Below, in pieces: positions 1-10,768 of a stretch of 64,000 nucleotides of DNA (positions are counted from its first letter, which is position 1; every line of letters begins with the position of its first letter). The position numbers were made by a program, and so were the translations under genes. Below the pieces are notes generated by a model that saw nothing but the letters and a program-made list of their open reading frames with translations, ran no database searches and had not been told where the DNA came from. Source of the DNA: Rhodamnia argentea (Eukaryota > Streptophyta > Magnoliopsida > Myrtales > Myrtaceae); contig NC_063155.1 in NCBI RefSeq assembly GCF_020921035.1, forward strand, positions 26,839,294-26,903,293, read 5' to 3'.

Positions 1-1229
1 ACATCTTTTGGATGTTAACGAGGGAACTGGGCAGACAAATTGTTCAACAGCTTAGTTAAATCAAGAGATTAGTGATTTTAATCAACAGGGTCGCGCGGCG
101 ATAATATCAACCAGGCAAAAAATAAAAAAAAATAAAAAGAGAAAAAGAAAAGAAGACGTGACATGTTCGAAAATATGCTTGGAAGTTAGGTACGCGACGG
201 AAACAATTGAATATACCGAGATCGATATGCGCCTTCACTTTGTCCTAGTTGTCTCTCAACTGAAGTGCCCCGTGACTAGGCTTGTGGTTATAAAAACAAA
301 TGATGTTACCATCAAATGCGAATTCTATATTGCCCAGAGTCGCCCTTGAAGGTGACCTAGCTTCGTTGTTGTCGTCATCGTTCTCTCTCTTTGTTTTGTG
401 GATGTTAATAGTTTAATTCAAAGCAAAACGCATGCAAGAGTAACATCATATGTACGAAGAAATGGTGATGGAAGTGGCCGGGCCCGGGTCTCGGCATGAC
501 CAGGTTCAATTAGCAAAATCCTGAGAGTACTAGGGCACGTCCCTGCTGTCGGTGTCACTATTTGTCCGGGCCAGACTAATGCTTAGGCACATATGTCCAA
601 AATTTGGAAAACCCGAATTACTAAAGTGGTGCCTCACAGTTCGTGGTCGTGCACAACAGGACCATGGCGCCGAGGTCGGTGACCCCTAATCTAAGGTTCG
701 GTTGTCTTGCGAGAGAGGAGGAGCTGCGACGACTAGGCGGTGGTTGGAGACGGGCGGTGGCGGCAGTTCTTACGGTGGGCATTTTAGAAAGAGGAAGGGC
801 GAAAACATAGAGAAAAATAGAATAAACATGAGTACATAGGAAATCTTAACGCTTCAAGATAATTGAGACTAACACGTTCATCTTATTAATCGGATTAAAA
901 TTTATACTAATTTTACTCCTAAAGTTTAAAGAGTCCATATCCACCGGCGAGACAATCATCGAAAACACTCTTTTGTAATGCAAAAGCAAATGTTTAACAG
1001 TGGCTGCATATATTCTTATGCACTAATCTTTATGAAGATTTTGCATATCTACATGTCCTTATACATCGCTTGAGATCGAACTTTTTAGAAATCCTTTCTT
1101 ATCCCATGCCTAGCATTATTGATAGATTTTAATATGAGCTAGCGTAAGCGCATGATACACAGTTTCTCCATAGAAGAAACTTGTCCTGTCTCTCCACTTT
1201 GATTGCCTTTCTAATCATCATCTTCATCC
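1..1229. other. Intergenic, bZIP upstream region
   Basis: No reading frame with family resemblance was seen on either strand. The last few hundred bases are AT-rich and lead into the TATA box of the bZIP gene. Positions 480-780 are more GC-rich but held nothing I recognise. Confidence 0.6.
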
Positions 1230-1236
1230 TATAAAA
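1230..1236 (+). promoter_or_regulatory. TATA box of the bZIP gene
   Basis: TATAAAA lies 94 bases before the bZIP start codon, and no ATG occurs between them. The spacing fits a short leader without uORFs. This speaks against the sucrose-controlled uORF leader of S1 bZIPs. Confidence 0.6.
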
Positions 1237-1323
1237 ACCCTCCGTTTCTTGGTCTTGCACACCTTCTAAAACCACAAAAGAAAAAGATCCATCAAAGTGG
1301 TTCCCCGTGAAGCAATCACCGAA

Positions 1324-1845
1324 ATGATTCGCGACCCTTGTCATGCCCCTTTCCCCGCCATGCGACACAACGCGCCACCGTCGGCATCGCCCTTCAACTT
1401 CGCCAGAGTCTTCGACGACGTGCCGAACCCTCAGCAGATGCTCCAGCAAGCGACGCTATCCGCCAAGACGGTGGCCACGTCGTGCCTCAACAGCACCTCC
1501 GACGAGGCCGACGACTGCCAGCTCCGGCTCATTGACGAGCGGCGGAGGCGGCGGATGATATCGAACCGGGAGTCGGCACGGCGGTCGCGCATGCGGAAGC
1601 AGAGGCACCTGGACGAGCTGTGGTCGCAGGTGCTGAGGCTCCAGGGGGAGAACCAGAGCCTGGTCGAGCGGCTGAGCGAGGCCACGGAGCGCCACGAGAG
1701 GGCCGTCCGGGAGATCGCGAGGCTCCGGGAGGAGGTGTCGGATCTGCGGCAGCTGCTGAGGGACGTGAGGTTCGACAGCCCTTACGACGACGCAAGTGGC
1801 GGCATTAGAGATCTGGAAGAGGTCGCGTGCGATAGCGAGAGTTAG
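1324..1845 (+). CDS. Group S bZIP transcription factor (bZIP43/bZIP42-like)
   Basis: A 173-residue intronless bZIP factor expected to bind ACGT-core DNA as a dimer in the nucleus. The basic region spans about residues 72-98 and contains NRESARRSR; N81 and R89 have the invariant N-x7-R spacing. The zipper begins at L99, nine residues after R89, and continues with L106, L113, L134 and L141; A120 and A127 replace two heptad leucines. STSDEAD just before the basic region is shared with Arabidopsis bZIP42/43. I chose the ATG at 1324 because the in-frame codon at 1297 is GTG. The gene is clearly more GC-rich than its surroundings, as many intronless plant bZIP genes are. The exact orthologue within group S is not certain. 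Confidence 0.9.
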   Translation: MIRDPCHAPFPAMRHNAPPSASPFNFARVFDDVPNPQQMLQQATLSAKTVATSCLNSTSDEADDCQLRLIDERRRRRMISNRESARRSRMRKQRHLDELWSQVLRLQGENQSLVERLSEATERHERAVREIARLREEVSDLRQLLRDVRFDSPYDDASGGIRDLEEVACDSES

Positions 1846-2429
1846 TCCTGCGATCATGTGCAAGGGATGATTAACGACGTGTTCCTCGAATTGCTTCACT
1901 GCGAGCCATGGATTTTGATTAGCATTTCAACGTTGAGAATGAACTTATGTGAGTTAAATAAAATTGTCGGGAAGAAATCACCGTATATAAAAAAATTAAA
2001 TAAAATTCGGGGTATTCAAAACGAGAATCATTTGCTTTTGATTTGCTTATTGCAAGTTTTATTTGTTCTGCTTAGCAAATGAATTCGGACGAAGTTTCCA
2101 CAATAATAATCATAAAAAAGAATCTCAAATTATTTTTATTTTTGGCACCTCTTAATTCGATAAATCTTGGTTGCCTAAGGACATTTCCTTACATCGCCAA
2201 TTGTTATCCATCCGTACTTTCGAGCAACCATTTTCTAAGTCTCCTCGCCGCGTCAAACGAAGAGAAGAAAAGGCACGAGAAGATAGCGATATTCCAGCAT
2301 AACATTCTAGAGACATGTTTAATGTTGACCTAAATTATGTGCATGCGATGGCTACACATCCTTGTTAATCATTATGAGACCCACTAGGCATATGTTTATA
2401 ATAGGACACTATATCAATAATGAATATGC
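1846..2429. other. bZIP 3' flank, AT-rich
   Basis: Contains the bZIP 3' UTR and AT-rich spacer. No coding signal or repeat structure was recognised. Confidence 0.5.
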
Positions 2430-2950
2430 ATGTGTGAGATTTGATTAGACCACTACCATGCCAAGAGAGAGCCCAATTTCGAGTCCATCGACATATCTAG
2501 TTAAACCCATCTGCACTCAAAAGTCTAAGCCGATGAGTTTTATATTAATTGTTTTATATCATGAACTTCTCTAACACAACTCACATGTGCATTTCGGCAA
2601 CTCCCCCGTCACGTGTGAGCTTTATGTTAGGTCTGCTCTCCTTAATTTAGATATCCATCTGCACCAATATATCTCAATTTGAATCTTCATCAACGCACAT
2701 CTTCATCCCTAGTTTCTTATGCCGGATCGAACCATGAAGACCGCTATCGGGCCCACAATGCTACACCACAATGCCCACCGCCCAAAAATTTTATTGCCAC
2801 CAAATTCCTTCGTTGAGATATTCACTAAATACATGAACAGATTGGTCGGCTCTGATACCATGTGCGATTTGGTGTGACTACTGCCAACTATTTTAAAAGC
2901 TTAAACTGTTAGATAAATGCATGATCTATTATTTAAATAGTATAACAACA
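2430..2950 (-). mobile_element. TRIM-like miniature LTR element, fossil
   Basis: On the minus strand TGGTATCAGAGCC (2848-2860) is a classic primer-binding site complementary to initiator tRNA-Met. It directly follows a short LTR-like segment (about 2861-2950) that starts with TG and ends with CA. A second diverged copy lies at about 2430-2580; both share a block near TGTGNGATTTG and a block around AAAAGTCTAAGC. Only about 270 bases lie between the repeats and no gag or pol is visible, which fits a terminal-repeat retrotransposon in miniature. It is broken and strongly diverged, hence old. The outer borders are approximate. Confidence 0.5.
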
Positions 2951-3181
2951 TGGATGGTGCAAATACATGAACGTAATCGAGATCATCCACATTTTTTTGC
3001 AGAAACGGAAGCGAACACAAATGATCACATTATGTCATCCATGAAATCCACACGAGGGACTAATCAATATGGTCATCATCGCCAAGAGAGAGAGAGAGAG
3101 AAGGTGGTGGAGGTGCTGGTGGTAGTGGCTCATCATTCAATACTTTCTACTGCTGGAAATTGCGCCTCTATCCACTAAAAC

Positions 3182-3218
<37 letters not shown>

Positions 3219-4282
3219 CTGTTGGCTGTTCGTTTGGCTTCCTCTTAAGAAAATGAAGGGCTGCCAAACTTGGTCCAGGCATTGTTCTTCTGAGGTGGTG
3301 GTGCTGTCACCTTGTTGGGATATTGCGCAGCACGACACACTTACGCTTCAGGTGTTGCTTGAACAGCGAGTATCCCAGCTCCTCTGTTTTCAGGAAGCAT
3401 CAGCACCACCGCCACCACTCCTTTTTCTTTCATGGTGCAAACGCAATCTGCAATAGCAACAGGAAACCCACGGATCCTACGTACAGTTTCCCTGTACAGG
3501 GGATAATGTTGGGAATCTCCAATAACTTACTGGAACCAGCTCGTTTTCGAAAAATTAGGTCTCCAACGCATGTTTCCAGCTATGTCTAGCCCATTTTGTC
3601 TATCTAGGTAGCTTAATCTTTTTCAGACAAGCAAGGTATCGCCATTTTAAAGTCAAAAGTTTTAGGGAAAACAAACCATTGATAACTAAATATATTTCGA
3701 ATTAAAGGATGAAAGATATGTTTAGGGATTAAAAACTTTTAGCAATAAAAGTTTGGACTTAATTTTTTTTTTCTTAGAAACGCCTGTCTAGCCATGAATT
3801 ATTAATGGCTAAATAATGAATGAGCTAAACAAACATATCGCGTCAGAAATTCCGTTAAGGAGATTGCCGTTGAAGCATGTTAAAATGAGTTTTCCGTATT
3901 ATACTTGTTGAACACATTTTTTTGATTTCCAAAGGTTGTACCTCCCGAAAAACTAAGGTGTACTATTCCGATGTTTTTTTTTTCAACGAAGGTTTGTAAC
4001 ATTTTTTTGGCCAAATTGATTTTTTGTATGTTTGGGTTATGAAATTGGATAGAAACATTTGTTAAACTTTACTAGCATAATAATTTTTAGGTGATTGAGA
4101 TTGATAGCATGTTGTGGGCCACAAATTCTTGAAGGAGTTGACCACATAATAATGTTTAATTATTATCTATCTTTTGTGGCAAAAAACATGCTATTAATAT
4201 CAAATTAAGGACATCCACGTAATCCTTGCTTTTTTGGAAAAATTTTATGAACAGTCGGGCTTTGTGCGAACACTTTCGACTC
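2951..4282. other. Intergenic with GA microsatellites
   Basis: AT-rich spacer. Short reading frames across the GA repeats look like chance. Nothing else was recognised up to the TGGGCY motifs at 4289. Confidence 0.5.
3183..3215. repeat. (GA)n microsatellite
   Basis: An almost pure run of about 14 GA units, with a shorter GA run near 3088-3102. Confidence 0.9.
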
Positions 4283-4288
4283 GGGCCA

Positions 4289-4331
4289 GGCCCAAAAGAG
4301 CCAGGCCCATCCGTTCGGGTCGGTCTGGGCC
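4289..4331. promoter_or_regulatory. Cluster of three TGGGCY (site II) motifs
   Basis: GGCCCA occurs at 4289-4294 and 4304-4309, and TGGGCC at 4326-4331. Clusters of this motif are known as site II elements in promoters of growth-related and housekeeping plant genes, where TCP factors bind. They lie 150-190 bases before the small gene at 4477. A two-codon uORF (ATG AAC TGA, 4383-4391) follows them. Confidence 0.45.
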
Positions 4332-4476
4332 CGAATCTGTAATCGGCTGCCATTGATCGATCCTCCTTCCTGCTTCAAATTCATGAACTGAACCCATCTC
4401 GTTCGTTCCTCGGATCGATTTCTCGCAGAAGCTTGGACCTTGAAGCGTCATTGCGAAGCGTCCTTCCAAATTCTCG

Positions 4477-4623
4477 ATGCCGATGATGGGCGTGAGCTTG
4501 CAGTGCGTGATGGATTTGGCGGTTGCGGGGGTTTCTCTGGTGATCGGCCTGGGTTTCTTCGCGTTCGTCGCCGCCATTCTCTGCTCCGCTGCTTTCTTGA
4601 ACAACGTCAAGGACGTCTCCTGA
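4477..4623 (+). CDS. 48-residue single-helix membrane protein, unnamed
   Basis: A short open frame encodes a 48-residue protein beginning MPMMGVSLQC and ending NNVKDVS. Residues about 13-41 form one continuous hydrophobic helix rich in Gly, Ala, Val and Phe, with a short polar tail. It has the GC bias of a plant first exon, a promoter-like TGGGCY cluster upstream, and a plausible splice donor (CAG before GTTCGC) 17 bases after the stop, so introns may lie in the 3' UTR. It resembles short conserved one-pass peptides seen in plant proteomes, but I cannot name the family. In-frame ATGs at codons 3 and 4 make the exact start uncertain. A chance frame is the alternative. Confidence 0.5.
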   Translation: MPMMGVSLQCVMDLAVAGVSLVIGLGFFAFVAAILCSAAFLNNVKDVS

Positions 4624-6990
4624 TCGACAATCGTCCCAGGTTCGCAAAAATCCGTCCGAAATTCATGATGAATTTGTCTCGAAGCATGTGGTCTAGTTTG
4701 GGTTTTCCCCGTCTTCTGGGTCCGCAATCGTGGTGCTTCTCCCGTTTTCGATGTAGGATTAAGTGGATCCTTCACAGAGCGCATGAAATTATCCAAAAAA
4801 TTTTCCTCTTTCTTCTCTCAAAGAGAGAGGGAGAGATGCTTTAAGTGATGATGCTCTGTTGGGAAAGGAAAAAGGGGCTTTTTCAGGTAGTTCATACTCT
4901 CCAGGGAGCATACTTGAAACTGGATGATCCAATTAGCATTTGAGAAATGAGAAATCTGTGCTTTGCTGACCTACATTTGCTTCCATTAGCTGCATCTTGG
5001 TACTGGCGTTACTGCCAATTCCAATGATCCTAGCACCGTGTCACCGACCTATCTCGCCTTGAATCCTTTTCCCTTTCTCCTTCACCTTTGCGCAGGTTGA
5101 CGTGGCAGTTTTCTGGTTCTGTCAACGTGTAGCCTCTTGAGGCATCTCTAGATTGGTTGACCGCTCTCTTGCCAAAAACTTCATTCAAGACAGCTAATTT
5201 TCCGGGTGTTTGCAAACCTCGATCAAAGGAGGATGCACACACCAGATTGTATTGTTTCCGAGAACCGAGCAGAAGGGTCCTCTAAATTCATCTTCAGATG
5301 CAAGGGGTGGCGGCTCCAGAAGCCATCTTTCTCTTTTTGAGAGAATAAGGACGGATTACAAGTTTTGATGTGAAATCAAAAGAGCACACTTCTATTTGGC
5401 ACTATAAGTGGCATCAGCTTGAATAGGGCATGTGCATCAAGATTGGAGATAGTTGGGACCTTTGAATTATTGCTCTGTTTTCTAACTGTGATCTGCCTAC
5501 CAAATTAGCTGCATTTCATATTGCTTACCGGGTAAACTATTGTGTCATCATATGTCAAGTGGAGAAGTGATTTAGATCAATTCAACTGCGTATGAATTCC
5601 ATGTCTTCAATTGGATGTCGTTGTATGTTATTTCAGATCCATGGATTGGTTTCTCTTTCTCTTACTTTATAACATATACAGGTGTGCGAGCAGCTTGAGG
5701 AAAGGGTTGATTTAAGCAACGTCTGAAACATGCTTTCGTTAAAAAATCAGAAAGGCCCAGTAATTGGGTTCGACCTCATCTTTTGATGGCATACATGACT
5801 TGTGTCAAAATAATGAAGCCCCTCACCCTTTTCTTGCTTTTCTGATTGACACTTCAAATTCGGCCATAATGGTGCAAGGAAGTAATTCTTTTTCTGATTT
5901 GATTATGTGTAGATATTCGAATGGAGCCATGCGGGAACAAGATCCGAACAGCATTCCTGTGCTTCCTGGGAAGCAGTAGGCTGTGTTGAAACCAAGCCTT
6001 GTGTTCAGATAGCCCATGGACTATGGACGCTCTTTTCATGCATCCAACAGAGAAAAGCTTGTGAGAAACTGAGATTTTGAGTTTCTGATGAAGTTTTGCC
6101 GATTATGCTGAATAATAGCCTTGCCAGCAAACCCTCTCATGCTGTTACATATCGCTAGGAAAAGTTCGATTGACATACTTCCTCATTCTTTTTTTTTTCC
6201 TTGAAGAAATTGCAGCATTTCCTGTTGTTTGCACTGTAGTGAGTTTGTCGGTTCGGACACCTCTGTCTTCATAGCGCTATGCGCATGGTTGTGCAACTAG
6301 TCCAGGTTCTTGAGTTGTCGGTACAAGGCAACCAAAACTTCTTTAAGGGTTCAGTGATTGAATCTATTCACATGATTTGCACATTTGGTTTTCTTTGCCT
6401 GTAACCTGCCTCGGTGGATTGGCACTTTATCTTGCTGAGTCTCCACGCCAGGATTGGTCTTTCTTCATCCACCAGTTACCTCTTGTTCTGTACTGGTCAA
6501 ACTCTAGACCATGCAAATCTGAACGAGTCCTCTTTTTTTTTAGAGTAGCCTCTTCTCCTGAAAGTAGATCATTCGAGTCCTTAGTTGCTGTCTTTCTCTG
6601 CTGAAACGCCAGAGTTATACAACATACTTCAGCATTTTTAGAATAACTGGAGTTCGTATACTCGGATACTTTCACCAAGTGATCCTTTATATCTCAGTTC
6701 TATGATCTTGTGCACTTCCCGCCATCGGCCCAGGACGATTGTAAAAAAAAAAAAACTCTTGAAATGGACCGGGAAGCAAGTTCGATACTTCTTGAATTTT
6801 TGAATTAGGTCCGGTTAGCCGCGAGCAACAATAAAGTTCACTTAAAACCAATTTCAAGGAATATGTTGTTTCATCATGCTTGAGGAAGGACGTAACTACC
6901 TGAGCCCGGTCAGTTACGGTTCCTCGGAGGAAAAAAAAAAAACCAAAGGAAAACAACGGTCCTAAACTAAATAAACCGTAACATGTGCAA
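4624..6990. other. Possible long 3' UTR with introns of the small gene, no coding
   Basis: No convincing protein is encoded on either strand. Several pyrimidine-tract/CAG acceptor-like sites (for example before 5095) and T-rich stretches give this region the look of spliced untranslated exons. Its true transcript content cannot be read from sequence alone. Confidence 0.3.
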
Positions 6991-7063
6991 AAACGAAGTC
7001 ATTCTCGAACTGTTTGCTGTGAATGATTTTGGTATCAATCACTTTCCCTTTTGATCCTGAAGA

Positions 7064-7666
7064 CTATCTTTTTTTCTTCTGCTTCCGCGAGTACACCATC
7101 CCTCGGATCCCATCCGGATCCGCAACGAAGCCCAGTGGCCGGTAGAACCCGAGCACGCGGGGCTCCGAATACAGCGCGATGTTGTTGATCCCTTTGGCCA
7201 ACAGGTCGCCGACCAGCCTCTCCATGACGGCCTTCCCTAGCCCAATCCCCTGGAACGAGGGATCCACCACCACGTCCCATATAATGGCGTTGAACACGCC
7301 GTCGCCGGTCGCCCTCGCGAAGGCCACCGGCTTCTCTGTCCTCTGGTGCTGCACCCACACCAGGGCGTCCGTGTGCTCCAGCGCCACCCTGATCTTACCC
7401 AGGTCGCGCCGCGGGAAGCCAACGGCCACGAACACCGCATTGAGCTGGTCCAGGCTGAGGGACGTGGTGTCGCGGTGGAGGGAGAAGCCCCGGGACTCGA
7501 GCTCCGCGTCGGAGATGGAGAGGGCAGTGGCGGGGAAGCTGGCCGATGATGAGGAGGAGGACGAGGCGGATATGGAGATGGATTGGGGTTGGTGGCGGGA
7601 TGTGGTGGTGGTGGGGAGGTGGAGGGAGGTGGGGAGAGGGATGCAGGTGGTGCTACGCAGGAGCAT
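7064..7666 (-). CDS. GNAT1: Plastid GNAT-family N-acetyltransferase (GNAT1-like)
   Basis: A 200-residue intronless GCN5-related acetyltransferase that transfers acetyl from acetyl-CoA to amines or protein N-termini and lysines. Plant relatives are plastid enzymes also described as serotonin N-acetyltransferases. Residues 1 to about 55 are Ser/Thr-rich with few acidic residues, like a chloroplast transit peptide. The core carries ARATGDGVFNAIIWDVVVDP, then FQGIGLGKAVMERL, the acetyl-CoA pyrophosphate-binding loop (Q/R-x-x-G-x-G/A), and ends with LYSEPRVLGFYRPLGF. This matches Arabidopsis GNAT1 (At1g26220) more closely than GNAT2/NSI. I chose the ATG at 7666; an in-frame ATG at 7750 would add 28 residues before the transit-like stretch. 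Confidence 0.88.
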   Translation of the reverse strand: MLLRSTTCIPLPTSLHLPTTTTSRHQPQSISISASSSSSSSASFPATALSISDAELESRGFSLHRDTTSLSLDQLNAVFVAVGFPRRDLGKIRVALEHTDALVWVQHQRTEKPVAFARATGDGVFNAIIWDVVVDPSFQGIGLGKAVMERLVGDLLAKGINNIALYSEPRVLGFYRPLGFVADPDGIRGMVYSRKQKKKR

Positions 7667-7832
7667 CTTTTGAGAGGGAGAGTTGGATGTGGGAAGAAGT
7701 TGGAGAGTGTTGTGACGTTGTGATTTTTGTGAGATATGTGTGGCTGACATTACAATATTTTCTTGTTGAGACAAGGATAGTCGTGCAGTGTCTTTCCATC
7801 TTTTCTATTACAGGAGCCAACATCTGCACCGT

Positions 7833-8363
7833 GGAAAATTATCAAAAAAAAAATCAAAAATCTATTATAATTATGCCAATTCAATCCTAAATATTTTAAC
7901 CGACTAACGCTAATATGGCCAACTTTTAATAACACTTTAATATTTTTCAAATTAAATTAAATTAAATTATTATTTTTTTATTTTTTATTTTCTCTTTTTC
8001 TTTCTTTCTTTTTTCTCCCTTCTTCCTCCAGCCAACTGCCCATGCAAGGCTTGACCTTGCCCAATCTAGCGAGGCGTGACCTCGCCCACCGATCCCCGCC
8101 TTTGCCCAGTCATTGAGCTCGGTGGTTGGTTGGAGAAGAAGGAAGACAAAAAAAGGAAGAGAAAGAAAATAAAAATAAATAAATAAATTTGGAAAATTAT
8201 TAAAAATTGGCCACGTCGGGGCTGGTAATGTCACGTTAGCACCGGCCGATCAAATGGATTGAATTGGCACAAATGTAAATGTTTGAGATTGAATTGATAG
8301 AAAAATATTTAAAATTAATTTGACACGATTGTAATAGGTTTATGACTTTTTTGTTAATTCTCC
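7833..8363. mobile_element. Foldback/MITE-like element with long inverted arms
   Basis: The ends are inverted copies: GGAAAATTATC at the left and, reversed, GGAGAATTAAC at the right. The similarity runs inward for about 200 bases per arm, including matching CT-rich tracts ending near CCAGCCAAC and CCAACCAACC. Between them lies a GC-rich core (about 8040-8110). No protein is encoded. The element ends about 170 bases before the GNAT start codon, so it sits in that gene's promoter. No clear target duplication was found. Confidence 0.65.
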
Positions 8364-8444
8364 TATGTGGAAATTGGAAACCATTTCAAAGAGTCAATTG
8401 CAATGATATCAAAGTGCAAATATAAATATAAAGAATATAATTCA

Positions 8445-8664
8445 GGCTCCATTTGTTTGGTAAAAGACTAACAATTCGAATAATTATTGTTGTTGCTTAC
8501 AAAAATGAGTCATTAAAAAATTCTTTCATTATTAACAACATCTCATGCCTAAATATATTTTTTTTCCTAATAATGTGTGTATTTTCTATTACTTCTTTTT
8601 CTAAGAGACATAAATGACAAAAATTAGAAAAATCTTTTCTAAATCATTTTAAATAAACGGAACC
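8445..8664. mobile_element. Small MITE, about 220 bp
   Basis: Begins GGCTCCATTTGTTT and ends with the inverse of GGTTCCGTTTATTT. The interior is AT-rich and non-coding. Terminal repeats of about 14 bases with three mismatches fit a MITE; I could not confirm a target duplication. Confidence 0.4.
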
Positions 8665-8879
8665 TTAAAAAAATCAAGCCTTAAATTATTGTGTACATTT
8701 TATGATTTTTAATCTTATGTATTTTGAATGTGACATTTTGCAATTCTGTAGATTTTATTACTGGAGGTGTGCATTGAATTAATTTGGAATAAAGCTTTTG
8801 TTACAAAATTAATATGATTATCATTTCCTTAGTGTTTGGTATTTATTCACCGGTCGTCTTACGTAGCACGGCCGACGGC

Positions 8880-9375
8880 GTAAATTTTTTTATTTTTTAA
8901 AAGTTTTATTAATTTTTTTTGTATTGATGAGGGCCGATAGAAGGCTGTGGGCCTCTAGGCGAGGGCTTACAACCCTAGCTCAAATAGACGACCAAGCCCT
9001 CACAAGCCATTGGGGGAGAGCTCGCAGCCACAGCTTAGAGTCAAGTGAGAGCTTGCAGGCCTCGCCTAGTGGCCTGCGGCGGTCGTCGGTGGCCTCTTGC
9101 TTGCCGTTTATAATAAAAAGAATTTAAAAAAGGAACAAGAAAAGAAAACTAATACAATATTCAAATAAAATGTAAAAAAAAAAAAATCAACTCAACATAG
9201 ACTGCACGACATAGGACGGTCAGCATTCATGTCATTACTTTTTGATCAAAATTATGTGGATGAACTCAGTTGACAAAATGTGAAAGGTTTAGAACTCAAT
9301 TGGCGCAATTAAAAAAGTTAAATAGTCAATTGGCACAATTACAATAATTTAAAGACTCTCGTGATAATTTTCCCC
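8880..9375. mobile_element. Partial foldback element with GC-rich core
   Basis: The right part carries the same sort of arm as the element at 7833 (AATTGGCACAATT phrases, ending GATAATTTTCCCC) and a GC-rich core at about 8930-9100. The matching left arm was not found, so the copy seems truncated or rearranged. Confidence 0.4.
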
Positions 9376-10129
9376 GTAAGTTACCAAATGATCCAAAAAG
9401 AGCAATACAAGTCGAAAATAGAGCTAGCACGTTCTCTCTTGTTTGTTGTGTATGTTATTCCGGGTGATCATGAAAAATTAGGGTACTCTCAATTTAGGCA
9501 GCAAATAATTAATATCTTCAATTTATCCCATTAAGAAATTGAGATTAGCACCTTCAAGTTCAAGGGCTGATGTGTCTTCATTTTGTTTATCCTTATTTAT
9601 GCTTTTATTCATTTCCCACATTTCCTCCCTAATATATTTACCCTAATTGAGTTGCGCTCGGGCCACCTTTCCCGTCGGCGCCTCGGAATTGCGCACATCG
9701 ATTTCTCTAATTGATAGGCAAAACAAGAATCGATCCTTTTATATGTACTTGATTGATGTCTGGGAATGGTACAATCGCAACCGTTTGCTCTGAATGAGTG
9801 GCGCCGTGACTCGAACAGAGATACGTGACATTCAATTCAAATGAAATCATCGGCCGATAAGCCAACTGCAAATATTAACATTGCAATGTGAATAAGCAAC
9901 AAACCAAAGTAATCATGTTTTTTTCAGGTAAAGATTGGCACTTTTTATTATTATTATTTTTTTGAGGTCCCATGTTTCTCATGGGTACTTTCCACATGGG
10001 TACGGGCAGATATTCAGTATTCATATTAAGTGAATATGATTAGAACTAACCAAAAAAGTAAAAATATATCATTAGAATGGCAAGTCCTGGGCAGAAGAAA
10101 CAAAAAGACGATAATTAAAGGACGGTGGG
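9376..10129. other. Intergenic, nothing recognised
   Basis: AT-rich spacer without coding signal or clear repeat ends. Confidence 0.5.
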
Positions 10130-10620
10130 TCCCGCACTTGTCCCGCTCTTCTCTCAACCTCTCACTGTTTCCCGTTGACTTGAAGTCAAAGCGCGCCAGC
10201 CACTCTCTTTCTCTCTTACCCACTCCCTCTCCCCGCAACGCAACACCTCTCTTTTCCTCCTCGTTCTTCTTTCTTCGGTTCCCGGCGAAGCAGGAAAAGA
10301 AAGCCAAAGAAGGAAGTCGGAGAGGCGCCGCCGCCACTTCGACTTCCTTTCCTCCTCTCCCACGCCCTTCCCCCCCTCCCTCTCTCCACCTTCTCTCCCC
10401 ATGCTCGCACGTTCTCGCAGTTGGGAAATCTCTATCCTTCTCCAGATAGGCCACTTCGTCAATTGATTCGCCCCCGGCCCTCTTCTTCTGCTGCTGCTGC
10501 TCTTTTCGTACCATTTCTGCCATCGATCATATTGAGGTTTTCTTGTTTGGATGCTCTGTTTCTTCGTACGGGCGTTCGAGATTTCGCCGCGGGGGTCGTC
10601 GCCGCCTTTTGGATAAATCC
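10130..10620 (+). other. CT-rich leader-like island without a gene
   Basis: Pyrimidine-rich on the plus strand with a CTG run (about 10486-10500). It looks like the 5' UTR of an expressed plant gene, but no open frame follows before the separate laccase TATA box at 10668. It could be an old leader of a lost gene, an alternative laccase leader, or regulatory sequence. Confidence 0.3.
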
Positions 10621-10667
10621 GTGAAGATGTCCTGATTTTAATGATACTAGACGTGAACACTCCCCTC

Positions 10668-10674
10668 TATAAAT
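10668..10674 (+). promoter_or_regulatory. TATA box of the laccase gene
   Basis: TATAAAT lies about 95 bases before the laccase start codon, with no intervening ATG. Confidence 0.6.
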
Positions 10675-10768
10675 TGCGCCCATTCTGTGCAGCGTCGAGG
10701 ATCACTAAGACAGAGAAATCAAGCAGAAAAAGAGTTTTCCTTTCTGTCGTGCTCTGTGTTCGGAAAAA

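Noticed and set aside
3080-3220. GA-rich frames as a coding region
   Set aside because: They are translated microsatellite (Arg-Glu repeats) without conserved sequence.
10026-10660. Long minus-strand and plus-strand frames in the CT-rich island
   Set aside because: Low-complexity Arg/Glu or Ser/Pro sequence caused by the purine/pyrimidine bias, not a protein.
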